Positions 48,701 to 58,939 of a stretch of DNA of 64,000 nucleotides are shown here, in pieces. Location of the stretch: contig OX393563.1 of assembly GCA_947652115.1 (NCBI GenBank), positions 10,595,861 through 10,659,860 of the forward strand, written 5' to 3'. The stretch comes from Blastomussa wellsi. Taxonomy: Eukaryota; Cnidaria; Anthozoa; Scleractinia; Plerogyridae. Within the stretch, counting starts at the first letter, position 1. The number at the start of each line of letters is the position of its first letter. Below the pieces are notes generated by a model. It made no database searches, was not told where the DNA came from, and saw only the letters and a list, made by a program, of their open reading frames with translations. Made by a program: the position numbers and the translations under genes.

Positions 48701-50570
48701 ATTTTTCGGTTCCTTTGATGCACCCTGATCCGAGTAATCTTGGATTAACCTGTTCATCAAAGAAACGAAAAATCCGTTTTCGGATTTAAGAATCCAATCT
48801 TGGATTTTTTTAAAAGAAACGCACCCTAAGTTTGTTTTAATACTTAACACACTTGGCTGAATAACAATTTGGGTCGTTTTCTTTACTTCATGCAGCAAAC
48901 TTTATCGATTCTGATTATTAGTATTTCATAATCTTTCTTTCAATCATTGTGGATTAGGCGTTTGTGAGTCATAATTTGCCACATTTTGGGGGCAAAAAAC
49001 GTTTGCGAAAAACGTGAGATGCTTTAATTGAGGCAACCATTTTGTCTCACGGAATAAAGATGACCAGGATCTTAACCGCCCGCTTCAAGCGGAGCTGAGA
49101 AAATATTTCTTTCTTGCTTCTATCCTTATTTTTGTCAGTTAATTTATGTTTTTAATATTCTTTTGACAAAAAAAATGTATTGGAAAAAGTTGTGGTCGCG
49201 GAGTGAAATTTATTTTTCGCCAAAAACCCTACTCTCATGCGAAACGAGGCGTGACATATGATTGACGGAAACCGCGAGTTTCCGCGATTTCTGAAGTCGC
49301 GTAATAGTTGGCATCGGACTCTCGAACAAAACGTTATTTCGATTGGCACTGGTTCTGAGAATCAGTGACTTTATAAGAAAACTGCAAACTGTTCTTAGTT
49401 AATAAATCCTGAAGTTCCTTTTTAAAGTTTGAAATGTCACCTTCTGTGACATTAAGCAGCATAAAGTATCTTGACAGATATTTCTTCAGAAAGAGAACAT
49501 TAAAGACCATTACAATTAATAAAGAAAACATTATCTTACCTTTTACCTCAACATAAACTATCGAGTTCATCTCAAAGTGAACAGGAAAACCGTCATAAGA
49601 CTGGTTGAATGTATAGTTTTGGAAGATTCCAACTTGAAGTTCTCCGTGTACTCGATTATTTGCTTCTAAAAATAAAAACATAGGTGATGCTCATTATTAT
49701 TTTTGTGTGGACAAATAAACATAAAACGAGCTTGTGGTTGATAAGACTTTTTTCAGTCCTGAAATCAAGCAATGAGCGAGGAATTAAAAAAAAATGACAG
49801 CTGTCATTTAAGCTCGAGCGACTTTCGTCTTTCCATGGTCAAATAATGATTTAACACACTCATTAACTGATTGGTAAGAAAATAAACAAAATAATTGATA
49901 TGATAATAATAGATATGAAACCTTTTTTTACTAAAAAAAGCGAAAGTTTAGACGTAACAAGCGCAAGCCTTCCGTTAACGCCGGTTAAGACGTTCGCTAA
50001 AGAGATGTCTAGCAAAAATGGTATCATTTTGTCAGTTACAAAATAGGCTCTTCAATGAAAATTTAATCGTTATGCAATAACGATTTTTGCCAATACTTTT
50101 TCCGAAACCTGTAAAGTATGCCTAAGAGCCGTTGTGTTCCAGCACAGTACAACACAGGTAGAAACCTTAGTTTATCGATCTTCAGTAGCGTACTGGTCTC
50201 TGTTGGCTTGCTGTAGACGACAACGCAATTCACCAGGTTCATTTCAGGGCCAGTATATTTATCAATTAAGTTCGCAGTTATCAGTGCCTTCAGCGATAAG
50301 CGGTCCTCTCAAACGTCAAGAAACAAGTATGTACTAAACAGTCAAAGCGAAAATCTAGTCTTTTGACGTTCCACGTGGATGTTTAAATGACTTAAATGCC
50401 TGCCAATATGTGCGCGCCGTGCCAGTTTGTGACATCGGTTGCTCAAAACTGGCGCCTTTCGCTTGCAGGAAAATTAAAACTGTTGTAACTTTTAAGAGCG
50501 GATTAAAGTTTAAGGAATTACCTGACCACAGTGTTAGCACAATCCATATAAAAGTCAAACGCTTGGACAT
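42795..50570 (-). CDS. ZP-C domain secreted protein, array gene C (3' end unresolved)
   Basis: Exon 1 (50522-50570) encodes a signal peptide, MSKRLTFIWIVLTLWS, ending phase 1. Exon 2 (49540-49665) has an N-glycosylation sequon (QNYTF) and the ZP-C strands FPVHFEMNSIVYVEV. Exon 3 (45494-45599) reads RVVIPKECHVSAYKNC and ends GYRLIDQ; exon 4 (42795-43087) continues YCPAAVESDYLPT, RFKFAIRQYFG and FLYLHCKVTTC, then a cysteine-rich stretch and a furin-like KRDRKS. Phases 1-1-2-1 are consistent and the join is open for 191 residues. ZP domains polymerise extracellular matrix proteins; here only the C-terminal half is visible, with no ZP-N exon in the 0.86 kb intron between exons 1 and 2. The last exon (membrane anchor or tail) was not identified. 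Intron 2 (about 3.9 kb) and intron 3 (about 2.4 kb) are full of MITEs. Confidence 0.8.
43193..44280. mobile_element. Non-autonomous DNA element with GACCGTTCRTTA inverted ends
   Basis: The left end GACCGTTCATTATTTATAGG and right end (reverse complement GACCGTTCGTTACTTATGGG) match, and both continue into GGTGGG...GGGTGAGAAA. Span 1.09 kb, no transposase frame. It lies in the intron between exons 3 and 4 of ZP gene C. Confidence 0.7.
44387..44840. mobile_element. MITE with AGTACTTAATTTCGCG ends
   Basis: The left AGTACTTAATTTCGCG pairs with the right CGCGAAATTAAGTAC; internal sequence repeats TTTCGCGATTT words. A fragment of another palindromic family (GTTGGAGCCTC) lies just outside at 44295-44330. 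Confidence 0.65.
45062..45245. repeat. Palindromic MITE in ZP gene C intron 3
   Basis: Arms begin TAGGCCATTTCCGAGTTC and end with its reverse complement; the match runs about 75 bp each side through GACTCGTTCTG words. About 184 bp in total. Confidence 0.8.
45960..46640. repeat. Two GC-rich repeat patches (GCCCGGGGG words)
   Basis: Patches at about 45965-46035 and 46525-46635 share GCCCGGGGGTG and stand out from the AT-rich intron around them. The segment between is unremarkable. Confidence 0.5.
47508..47627. repeat. hAT-like palindromic MITE
   Basis: 120 bp, with ends GGTTGTAGACGTAACACTGA and its near-perfect inverse. AAAATTGT flanks both sides (one extra A at right), compatible with an 8-bp duplication. 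Confidence 0.7.
47873..47979. repeat. Short palindromic MITE
   Basis: 107 bp, with ends AGCCTGGTTCACACTTGTGA and exact inverse. The centre is a second small palindrome of CACAAG/CTTGTG words. Confidence 0.85.
48620..48820. repeat. Palindromic MITE with about 50-bp arms
   Basis: The left arm runs through AAATCCAAGATTGGATTCTT and AAATCCGAAAACGGATTT; the right arm is its inverse. Each arm is itself partly palindromic. Confidence 0.85.
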
Positions 50571-51874
50571 TTTTGGACTTTGCTCGAGTCTCGGCAAATT
50601 GACCACGAGTTCACAGATCTGTGAGATTTCCAACGTTGCCACTGTATGTGACGTCATTTAACCTTTCCGAAATGTTCATGAAATTATTTAAAATACCGGG
50701 TGACGCCAGGGTGATACTGTTTGATTTCAGCAAAAGCGGAAGCAAAAATTGTTTTGTCTTAATATTTCCTTCAACATTAAAGTTGAAAGCGTCCAACGGA
50801 GCAGCGAAAAATTACGTTTAAAAGGACTGGTTCACGGTTTTACGCATGTGCAAGCTATAACGTTAGTCCCTATCTGTTGTTAAAGAAACAATCACAAGCG
50901 TGCCCCCCTTGGGGGGGGGGGGGGTACTCGCAGTATACAAACAACTTTTGCGTGGAAATTTCCTTTGAAAATTTCACAGCCATTTGTGAAAACGTTGCGG
51001 GGAGGTCCGACGTATTTTTGGGGGTTGAAAATTTACACGCTCGGTATTTTTTGGGTCAAGAGATCTGTCACGTATTTTTTTAGGTCTTAAAAAATACGCG
51101 TATTTTGGGGAGGTCAGATCTCCGATCTCATTAGTTTATTGATGCAATAAATCTGTATTGAGGTGTTTAAGTCTTTTATTTTTTTGGGCGGGTAGGAAAT
51201 TGATGCCAGGTATTTTCAGGCTCGTGCATTTTTTTTGTTTGCAATATGAAGCTCCGTCGGATCCCCCGTCATGTATAATGCGAGTACCTCCGCTGGGGTT
51301 ATGTCAGATTTGTTTTTCTTTTGTTTGTTCCGGGTTTATCAGTATTGCAAAATTCCGGAAACTGATTCGAGTTAAAAAACAGTTTGTGCACTTATTCGAA
51401 CTTATGCATGTTTGTACAGACTATCATCAGTACAGCCAGAAAGAGTGATGCAAACATTTTTCGGAAATGTTAAAGGATTTTCGCAGAAAATGTGAAACTT
51501 AGTGTTGAACATCGAATTTATTGTCGGCCCGACCCGAGTTCCGATTGGAAATTCCTGAATCTGATTGGTTTCGCAAATGAGCGCCTCGTGACTATAGAAA
51601 ACTTGGAATTGTAGTCAAATGGTTAAGTAAGTTCGTTGTTGCCCAGATGCCGAAACCCTAGGCGGCATATTTTCAGGGCTAGATATTAGCGCTATAGTAT
51701 ATATAACAAACCACTTTCTTTCATCACGTTTTCATCCCAAACAGGGTAGCTAGGTGTTTGACGGTACTCCGATGATTTTTGTCCCAAACAGGGTCAGGGT
51801 TTCAAACCTCCAGTGGCACCCCTCAGAACCCAAGCATGGGTCAGGTACCCCCACCCCCTCCCTCTGGTACTTAC

Positions 51875-54246
51875 TTGTTTTAGAGAATTCCATACTCTTC
51901 CTACGCCGTTCAAGTCCGACTGGTAGCACCACAAAGGGACCCATTGTTATGTTATTGTCTTCTTGATGCGGACAGTATTGTCCTTGGGTAAAACAGTTGA
52001 AAACCTTCATCCTCGGCGCCTCTTCTCTCTGACACGTTGTCATTTTACAGTGCAGGTAGAGAAATTGCTTTTCAGGACCAAAGAACTGGCGAATGGTGAA
52101 TTTAAACCGGACAGCCTTGTTGTGTGTTGGTAGGTAATCACAGTCAGTAGCTAGTGCACAACTATAAATTCATCGGGATTAGTGTTGAACCGAAAGGTGA
52201 TGGCTAAAAGGAATGACCGAGAGGGGCGTGCGTTTCTAACTGCGAACAGACTGAGTTGTCTTACACGAAGTGTGGAATCGTTGGAGCCTCATCCCTTTCA
52301 GTGGCTACCGAGGCTCCAACGATTACACGCCTCGTGTAAGACAACTCAATCTGTCCATGGCTAGAAACGTCCCTCTCGGCCATCCCTTTCAGCCATCACC
52401 GAACCGAAAAGACATCGAAAAAAATTTGCCCCTGTCCAGACCCCCAGCTTGACCCTCTTCTCCGCTTTTTTACTACAGTGTGGGAGGGACTGGACAATAG
52501 TTACCACATAGCGGGCGAAATAAAATCTGTGTCGTCCGAATTTGGTGCTCAGTGTCTTTTATAAGTGAGGAATACCCTGCAACTCGGGGGCCTTCACGAT
52601 TTCCCTTTAATTTATTTATCTGTTGTTACAAAATCACTTGTTTGATTGATCGTTGGTCCTTTGGACGGACGATTTTGTTTCGTCCCGCGTCGGTCACTTA
52701 CTTTAGTCATTCAGTTACTCTGTCTGTCCGTCCGATCGACCGACCGACCTACCGACCGACCCACAAGCATACGGGCAATTTTTTTGCCAGGGGGTGGGGG
52801 ACGGGGGGTGTGCGGTGAACCATTTGCCCAAAAAATTCTCCCAAGTTGCCTTGCCCAAATTTCTTTTGCTTCCCAAAAAAACTCTGAGTTGCCCAAAATT
52901 TGGGAGGCTGTAGCCCCCCCCCCCCCCCCCCCCCCGGCCCATACACCGTCAGTCAATCGTCAGTTAAAACAAAGCAAAAAATGTCAGTCAGTCATTCCAT
53001 CAGAAAACTGTTTATTCAAATAAAAGCTGTCGAAGCACCGCGAACGATCATGCTGCTAACTTACGTAGGATCTGCAAGAGACCTGATCAGCCAAAAATAA
53101 ACTGTAACAAATACAAAACTGCAAGGCTGGTACCACGTAAAAAATGACTTTGCGAGAAATCAACATAACAGAAAGCGACAGCCATGCTTTATCAGTTTCG
53201 GTCATGCTGATGTCTCGCAAAGTCAATTTTTACGTAGTATCAGCCTTGCAGTTTTGTGTATTTTCCAAAACCATGCTATTGACCAGCTATAATCTCACTC
53301 ACTGGTTATTAATTAGTGTATATCCTTCAGAAGGCCCATTCTCAGTACCGTTCTTGAACGCACTCAAGTAGCATTCCTTGGGAATAACAACACGTCCGCT
53401 CTCGGTAGCTAAAGTAAAGTAAAACGAGGAGTTAGGCATGTACATCTCCGATGCGACAGTTAAGGCGAGGGTCTACCTGAATTTGAATGAAATTTTGAGA
53501 GGTTTAGCGTAGGAAGAAAATACTTTTGAAACACCCAAGAGCAGCCAGCTTGGTAAGGGGACTGTTTGGGTGTGCATATTATAATTTTAAAATTCAAATT
53601 ATAATTTTCCTAAATATATCCAAAAATCATCCAAAAATTTACAAAACACCAGAAAACATTTCTTAGTGTTTTGAGCTAAGGGGTTTGGCATTCCTTGAAA
53701 CGTAAACGAAAAACGGCTTTCAGGTAGACCCCCGCCAGGAGCCCTTCAGACTTGAAAATTCACTTGTCTTATTTAGGTGTCGTTGCTAACGTTGTATCAC
53801 TATTTTAATTTTAATTAATTTTTAAATGTAATCATTGCAAACGTACCGGCACTGACATTGATAGCCTCGGAGCGAGAAGATGAGAGACCCTGGGAATTAG
53901 GTTGTGACATTGGGAAGAGCATTAAGTAAGAGAACTGGGTTTGATGTTGTTTAGTTTACTATCGTACTACTTAAAAAAATCAAAATAACTCTAAAGCTGG
54001 CTCTACTGATCCTGACTGTTAGCCGAACTCGCCTAATAACATATATATGACGGCTCTCTCTCTCTCTCTCTCTTTACAGTTAAATAGATAGCTCCTCACC
54101 TGTAACCTCGACGTAAATATTCTCGCTTGTTTCGGCAAGTATTGGAAATTCGGCATGCTCCAAACTGAAAGAGTCGTTCCGAAAAATGTTCACTTGGACT
54201 TTTTCTTGTGCTCTCTCGGCCGTGCTATTTGTCTTTGCTTGACCCC
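51875..54246 (-). CDS. ZP-C domain protein, array copy B (first and last exons not found)
   Basis: Exon 2-like 54100-54246 carries the sequon RNDSF and FPILAETSENIYVEV. Exon 3-like 53303-53408 reads RVVIPKECYLSAFKNG, then GYTLINN. Exon 4-like 51875-52161 reads HCALATDCDYLPT, RFKFTIRQFFG, FLYLHCKMTTC and a furin-like ERRRKS. Phases 1-2-1 match copies A and C. No signal-peptide exon was found upstream, where a Penelope-like element and a run of N occupy 54446-56045; it may be in the gap or lost. Because copy A also ends phase 1, A and B could be one gene with two ZP-C domains. Copy B lacks the second exon-3 cysteine found in A and C, and has an extra one six residues after the first exon-4 cysteine. 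Confidence 0.72.
52196..52400. repeat. Palindromic MITE
   Basis: Long arms starting GGTGATGGCT and meeting at GTTGGAGCCTC / GAGGCTCCAAC near the centre. A partial relative lies at about 44283-44375. Just upstream of ZP copy B exon 4. Confidence 0.85.
52825..52940. repeat. Dispersed TTGCCCAAA repeat and C-tract
   Basis: TTGCCCAAA words recur here as at 40240-40330. A run of about 20 C ends the patch at 52935, in intron 3 of ZP copy B. Confidence 0.6.
53113..53257. repeat. Palindromic MITE in ZP copy B
   Basis: 145 bp; ends ACAAAACTGCAAGGCTG and its inverse, with an internal matched pair TGACTTTGCGAGA / TCTCGCAAAGTCA. Confidence 0.85.
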
Positions 54247-54445
54247 CTAAAAGAAACATCTGGTCAACATTAATGATTCAAACCTCTGTTAACAAAATCA
54301 CGATATTTAAAGAGAAATCCAAATCAGCCTCAGCTGGTTTTCGTGCATGCGGGTTCTGAGGAGAGATCCGTTGAAAATCGGAGAACTCGGAGAAAAACCC
54401 TCAGAGCAAGACGAGACACATGGGACCCATACAAGCAGTGGATCT

Positions 54446-54804
54446 TTGTATGTTAAAATATAAAGAACTGTATGGGGGATATTGAAAGCGTCCTACAATC
54501 GAAAAATTATTTCGAGTAATGTTTATTTTTTTGGTTGAAATAAACATGAACTTACCTCAGGTGTTGTATTGTGCCGTTCCTCGGCTCAAAATGGCTAATT
54601 TTAGCAATTTGAAACAACAGTCAACCCAAAACCCTCCAAATCGCTCAAATTCGCCATTTTGAGCCAAGAAACGACAAAATACAACACCTGAGGTACGTTC
54701 ACGTTTATTTCAACCAAAAAATAAACATTAGTCGAAATGAGTTTTCGATATAGGACGCTTTCAATATTCCCATGCATTTCTTTATATTTCGAACATACAA
54801 AGCG
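54446..54804. repeat. Large inverted repeat beside the Penelope-like element
   Basis: Arms of about 150 bp share TATTGAAAGCGTCCTA, TGGTTGAAATAAAC and CTCAGGTGTTGTATT, inverted, with a short spacer around 54600-54655. Both arms resemble inverted terminal segments of the element that follows. Confidence 0.8.
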
Positions 54805-54978
54805 GCATTGCTTGAATGGGCCGTCTGTGGACGAGAACCCACAACAACGGCTCAACCCACAATCGAAGCTGGGCCACCCTCGCTCCACAAAAAGAACACG
54901 TTGTTCAAAAACGTTTGTTTAAGGAGGCTGAACACAGTTTTGGAAGGTTTTTCAGTACCTGTACGTCATCACGATGCC

Positions 54979-55178
54979 NNNNNNNNNNNNNNNNNNNNNN
55001 NNNNNNNNNNNNNNNNNNNNNNNNNNNNNNNNNNNNNNNNNNNNNNNNNNNNNNNNNNNNNNNNNNNNNNNNNNNNNNNNNNNNNNNNNNNNNNNNNNNN
55101 NNNNNNNNNNNNNNNNNNNNNNNNNNNNNNNNNNNNNNNNNNNNNNNNNNNNNNNNNNNNNNNNNNNNNNNNNNNNNN
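54979..55178. other. Assembly gap (200 N)
   Basis: A run of unknown bases, probably a scaffolding gap of nominal length, inside a retroelement. Confidence 0.99.
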
Positions 55179-56045
55179 CGAACAGAACGCTGAAATTCAG
55201 TTTACCAGAGAAGTTGAAGAAAATGGAAAACTTCCTTTTCTAGACTGCCTGGATGAACGCGACGGCAACGCTCTAAGTACAACAGTTTACAGAAAACCGA
55301 TGCATACCGACCGATTACTTGACGAATCATCTTACAACCCGACATCACACAAAGCAACGACTGTTAAGACACTGACGAGACGAGCGCAACTAGTTTGCAA
55401 CTCACAAGACAGTTTATCCCACGAAAACGATTAAGTTGACTGTGTCTTTTTCTGAAAACAACTACAACAACGACTTTATTAGACGAAACATTCACCGACT
55501 TACTGAACTGATTACTGAAACCAACGTTAACCCAACTCCTATGACTACAAGTGACTACACCGTACATTAAGGGCATGTCCGAAGCCATCTCGCGGGTCCC
55601 GTGAACCATACAATATCCGCGTAGCCCAGAAGCCGATTACTACGCTACGACATTTACTAACCAACGTTAAAGACAAGGACTATCAACAGACAAGGACAGT
55701 TTACAATATCAAATGCTCCGACTGCCAAGCCTCTTACATCGGAGAGACTTGCAAGGAACCTCGACACAAGACTGACTGAACACAAACTAGCGACGAAAAA
55801 CTGTGACGTCAACAATCCACATTGCTGAGCACCGTCGACTTACGAACTGCAGTATCGACTGGGACTCCGCTTACGGTTTGACCTACAGCACTAACTATTT
55901 TCAACGACTGACTTTGGCAAGCTGGTTTACTAACTTAGAAGAGAATCCTCTCAACAGAAGTCAACAACTACCGGCACCGAACAAACGATTAATTCACGAC
56001 ATGGACATAACAAACAGACCGAATTATATCAACGCTTCAAATGTA
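55179..56045 (+). pseudogene. Penelope-like retroelement, 3' end of RT and GIY-YIG endonuclease, frameshifted
   Basis: Right of the gap the frame reads NGKLPFLDCL, TTVYRKPMHTDR and KATTVKTLTRRA, typical of the end of a Penelope-like reverse transcriptase. It stops near 55432. Further on, YNIKCSDCQASYIGETC is the GIY-YIG start, and AEHRRLTNCSIDWD with LASWFTNLEENPLNRS is its C-terminal part; at least two frame changes near 55770-55820 break it. The upstream half is missing or in the gap. It is oriented opposite to the ZP genes and ends about 20 bases from the donor of ZP gene A exon 4. Confidence 0.82.
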
Positions 56046-56060
56046 GGCTATTCTACTTAC

Positions 56061-58939
56061 CACTCTGGCTTTGTTGATCCCATATTAAACTTTCTGGCCA
56101 AACTAAGAAGGGACCTACGAACATTGTACTTTCTGCTCGATTCTGACAGTGCTGCCCTTGTGTTGCACAGTTGGAAATAGTGGGATGCGGGACCTTAGTG
56201 CTCCGACACGTTGTCAATCGGCAGTGAAGGAAGATAAACTGCTCTTTCGCTCCAAAATACTGGCCAAAAGTGAAGTTGAATCGTACAGCTCTGTTGCTTG
56301 TAGGGAGATAATAGACGTGATAAGCTCGTGGGCAACTGCAAGTGTAAAATTTATGTAACCATGTAAACGGGTTGCAAAACAATCTCTTTCAGGACAAATT
56401 TTAATTTCCTCTACCTAGCGTACTTCACTTCAGTGACTTTACTCAGTTAAAAATGTTAATATATGTTAGGGAGCTTAAGCAAACCACGACGGCAACGTCA
56501 ACGAGAACGTCGTTAACAAAAGATTAGTACAACAGCTCTGCACGTGCGTTATAATTCTTTGTACATTTCTTTGCCGTCCTCTTCAAAACAACAACGTTAA
56601 ATGACCAAATTCTGAGTAGTTTGGAGAACGTGAACCACGCAGGCTAAATTTCTGTTTTCTGGTTGAGAATAAATGCTGTCCGTATATTTTCTAAAAGAGC
56701 AACGTTTGAAAGCGATAGATGCACCGAATCATAGAGGAAAATGTTAAATTCGTACTTAAAATTTAAATTCAGTTTTAACCAGCCGTCGAACTTGCCCGTA
56801 AAACCCAATAAAAGAGTATTATTCCCCGGATCCCTCCCCGAACCGATCAAAACATTTATATTACTGTCATCTACTTTACTTACTGGCCGCTTATCAGTTC
56901 ATATCCAAGCGAAGGAAAGTGATTGCAGTCCTTGTACGCACTAAGATGACATTCCTTAGGAATCACAACCCGGTCGGTCTTGGTAGCTGCAACACAGTAA
57001 AATATGAACATATACAAGTCGGGATTCTATACACAGCATGAAGCACAGGGCCATTTATTTAAAAGACGTTCCTCTGTCTTTCTGGTAGACTTTACCCTTG
57101 TTCAGGGCGTGGCTTGCCGTTGCTAACTTGAGAGCCTTACTTACGATCACATTGGCGCAGAAGGGACTTTCAGTAAAAGTCCTTTAAACTGCACAAACTT
57201 ATTTCAAATTGAAAATGTTTTAATTAAATACCATTCTTCTTATCTGAAATTGAGAGAAGTCTAAGTAATTTTCAGTTTAAAATACATACTGGGAACTTGA
57301 GAAGATTTTCATCCCAGCGAACCAAAAACATCAAAATAGGACTCTTAAATAAAGAAAGCCGTTTTGCAACAGAGAAAAAATTATAGAAATAATAATGATA
57401 ATCACCATCATCGTTAATAATAGCAGCAGCAACAACAATGATAATAATGACAATTAAACGCTTCTTACCTTCTACCTCGACGTAAACATCTTTGCCCAAT
57501 TCTATGTAAACAGGAAAATTGCTGTACTCCAAAGTAAAGGAGTTATTGCCAAAGATTCTAACTTGAACTTCTTCTTTGGGTACTTTATTGGCCTGATCCT
57601 GCCATGATCCTAGAAAAAAGTACAATAATTGGTTTATCCATTTAAAAATATTGAAACAGAGCTTCAGCCGTAGACAAAAGTAGCTGAAACGCTTACCCAA
57701 AGACGGTAAAAATGGGGATACTTTATACTTGAAAGTTATCCTATCCCTATCAATGTTGAACCCTTCGTCGATAAGGATTGTCTGTGTTATAGGTTGGAGA
57801 GTTCAACGTTGAGACGGGGAAAGGAAAACAATTTGCTAATCATGCAAATTAAATTAAGGCAAGGGGATTAAGGTTTTACATTCAAGCAGTTCCGTTCAAG
57901 TGAGGATAAAAGGGTAATTACGTTTAGTGGACTTCCTAAACAAAGCAGCTGGTGGCTTGAAGAGACGTTTTTGTTTATCTCTGTATAACAAAATTGTATT
58001 TTATGGCGCGGTTTACGATTCAAGACTACCATGCCCTCAGAATGGCTCGACTTTTGATTATTTGGGAGTCTGGTTGTAATCCTCCCCCAAAACCACTAAC
58101 TAATAGTGAATAACAGGTTCAAAAATATTCCTTTTGTTACTCCTAAACGTTCCGCGGCAATTTTTTGTTAAGACCGTCCGGCGGCTCCTCCTACCATCGA
58201 CACCTTAAGCTTCTTGTTTGCATGTGGATGTGGAGTCCAAACGGCTCTGCGAAATTGTTGTTTTCCTGATAAATTACAAATCCAATTTTAATATACAACC
58301 TAATATATAACCTTTGAATTTCGCCAGGATTCCGTCGACATGGTGGTGACATAATTGCTAAAGACCTTACGTCATTTTATTTCATATATCTTTTGAAAAA
58401 CAGAAAAGTTCAGGAAAGTATCGAAACTTGTTTCGATGATTTTGAATTTAGAATAATTTATTGTAAAAAGTCCGGTGAACTTTGCTCTTTACGAAGGAAA
58501 AACAACACATTCCTGGTCCTGGCTTGGAAGCACCCTTTATTGGTGTGCCGTTTGTGTCAAAATATTGGGACATTTCAAAATTGAACTCAAAATGGGTTTC
58601 CGGTTAATTTGAAGATTTGAAGTACGGTACAAGTTTTGAATTTTCTCCAACAATACCTGTTATTTTTTCAATGGTTACATGCCAAAGAATATGCCAAATC
58701 TCGCCTATCATTCTCCATTCACGCGGAAGCTTTTCTATGGGCCCCTTTGAAGTTTTGGCTGGTTTTGGTCTACCAAATACCCTATCGAAACTCCTTAAAA
58801 TGATTTTTCTGAGTATCATATTACCTGCCACATTTAAAAGCACAGTTAGCCATGCGAAGAGGAAAAGGGTGGACATCTTCATTCTTGTTTGCATAGGTTT
58901 TCTTCTTCCGGCTGTAGCCAAGTCTTCACTGAAAGTCAT
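56061..58939 (-). CDS. ZP-C domain secreted protein, array gene A (3' end unresolved)
   Basis: Exon 1 (58825-58939) ends with a hydrophobic signal peptide, STLFLFAWLTVLLNVAG; the likely start is MKM at 58882, though upstream ATGs exist at 58894 and 58939. Exon 2 (57479-57609) has the sequon GNNSF and FPVYIELGKDVYVEVEG. Exon 3 (56884-56986) reads RVVIPKECHLSAYKDC, then GYELISG; exon 4 (56061-56335) reads HCPRAYHVYYLPT, RFNFTFGQYFG, FIFLHCRLTTC and a cysteine-rich end. Phases 1-1-2-1 join cleanly into about 189 residues. Order and motifs fit ZP-C (strand, Y-x-LI-x-GCP, RF-F, FLHC-x3-C). There is no ZP-N exon in the 1.2 kb first intron and no furin-like site after the last cysteines, where copies B and C have RRRKS or RDRKS. 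The anchor or tail exon is not found; a Penelope-like insertion follows directly. Confidence 0.8.

Noticed and set aside
52646..52956. Proline-rich and glycine-rich frames around the C-tract
   Set aside because: Artefacts of a homopolymer run in a repeat.
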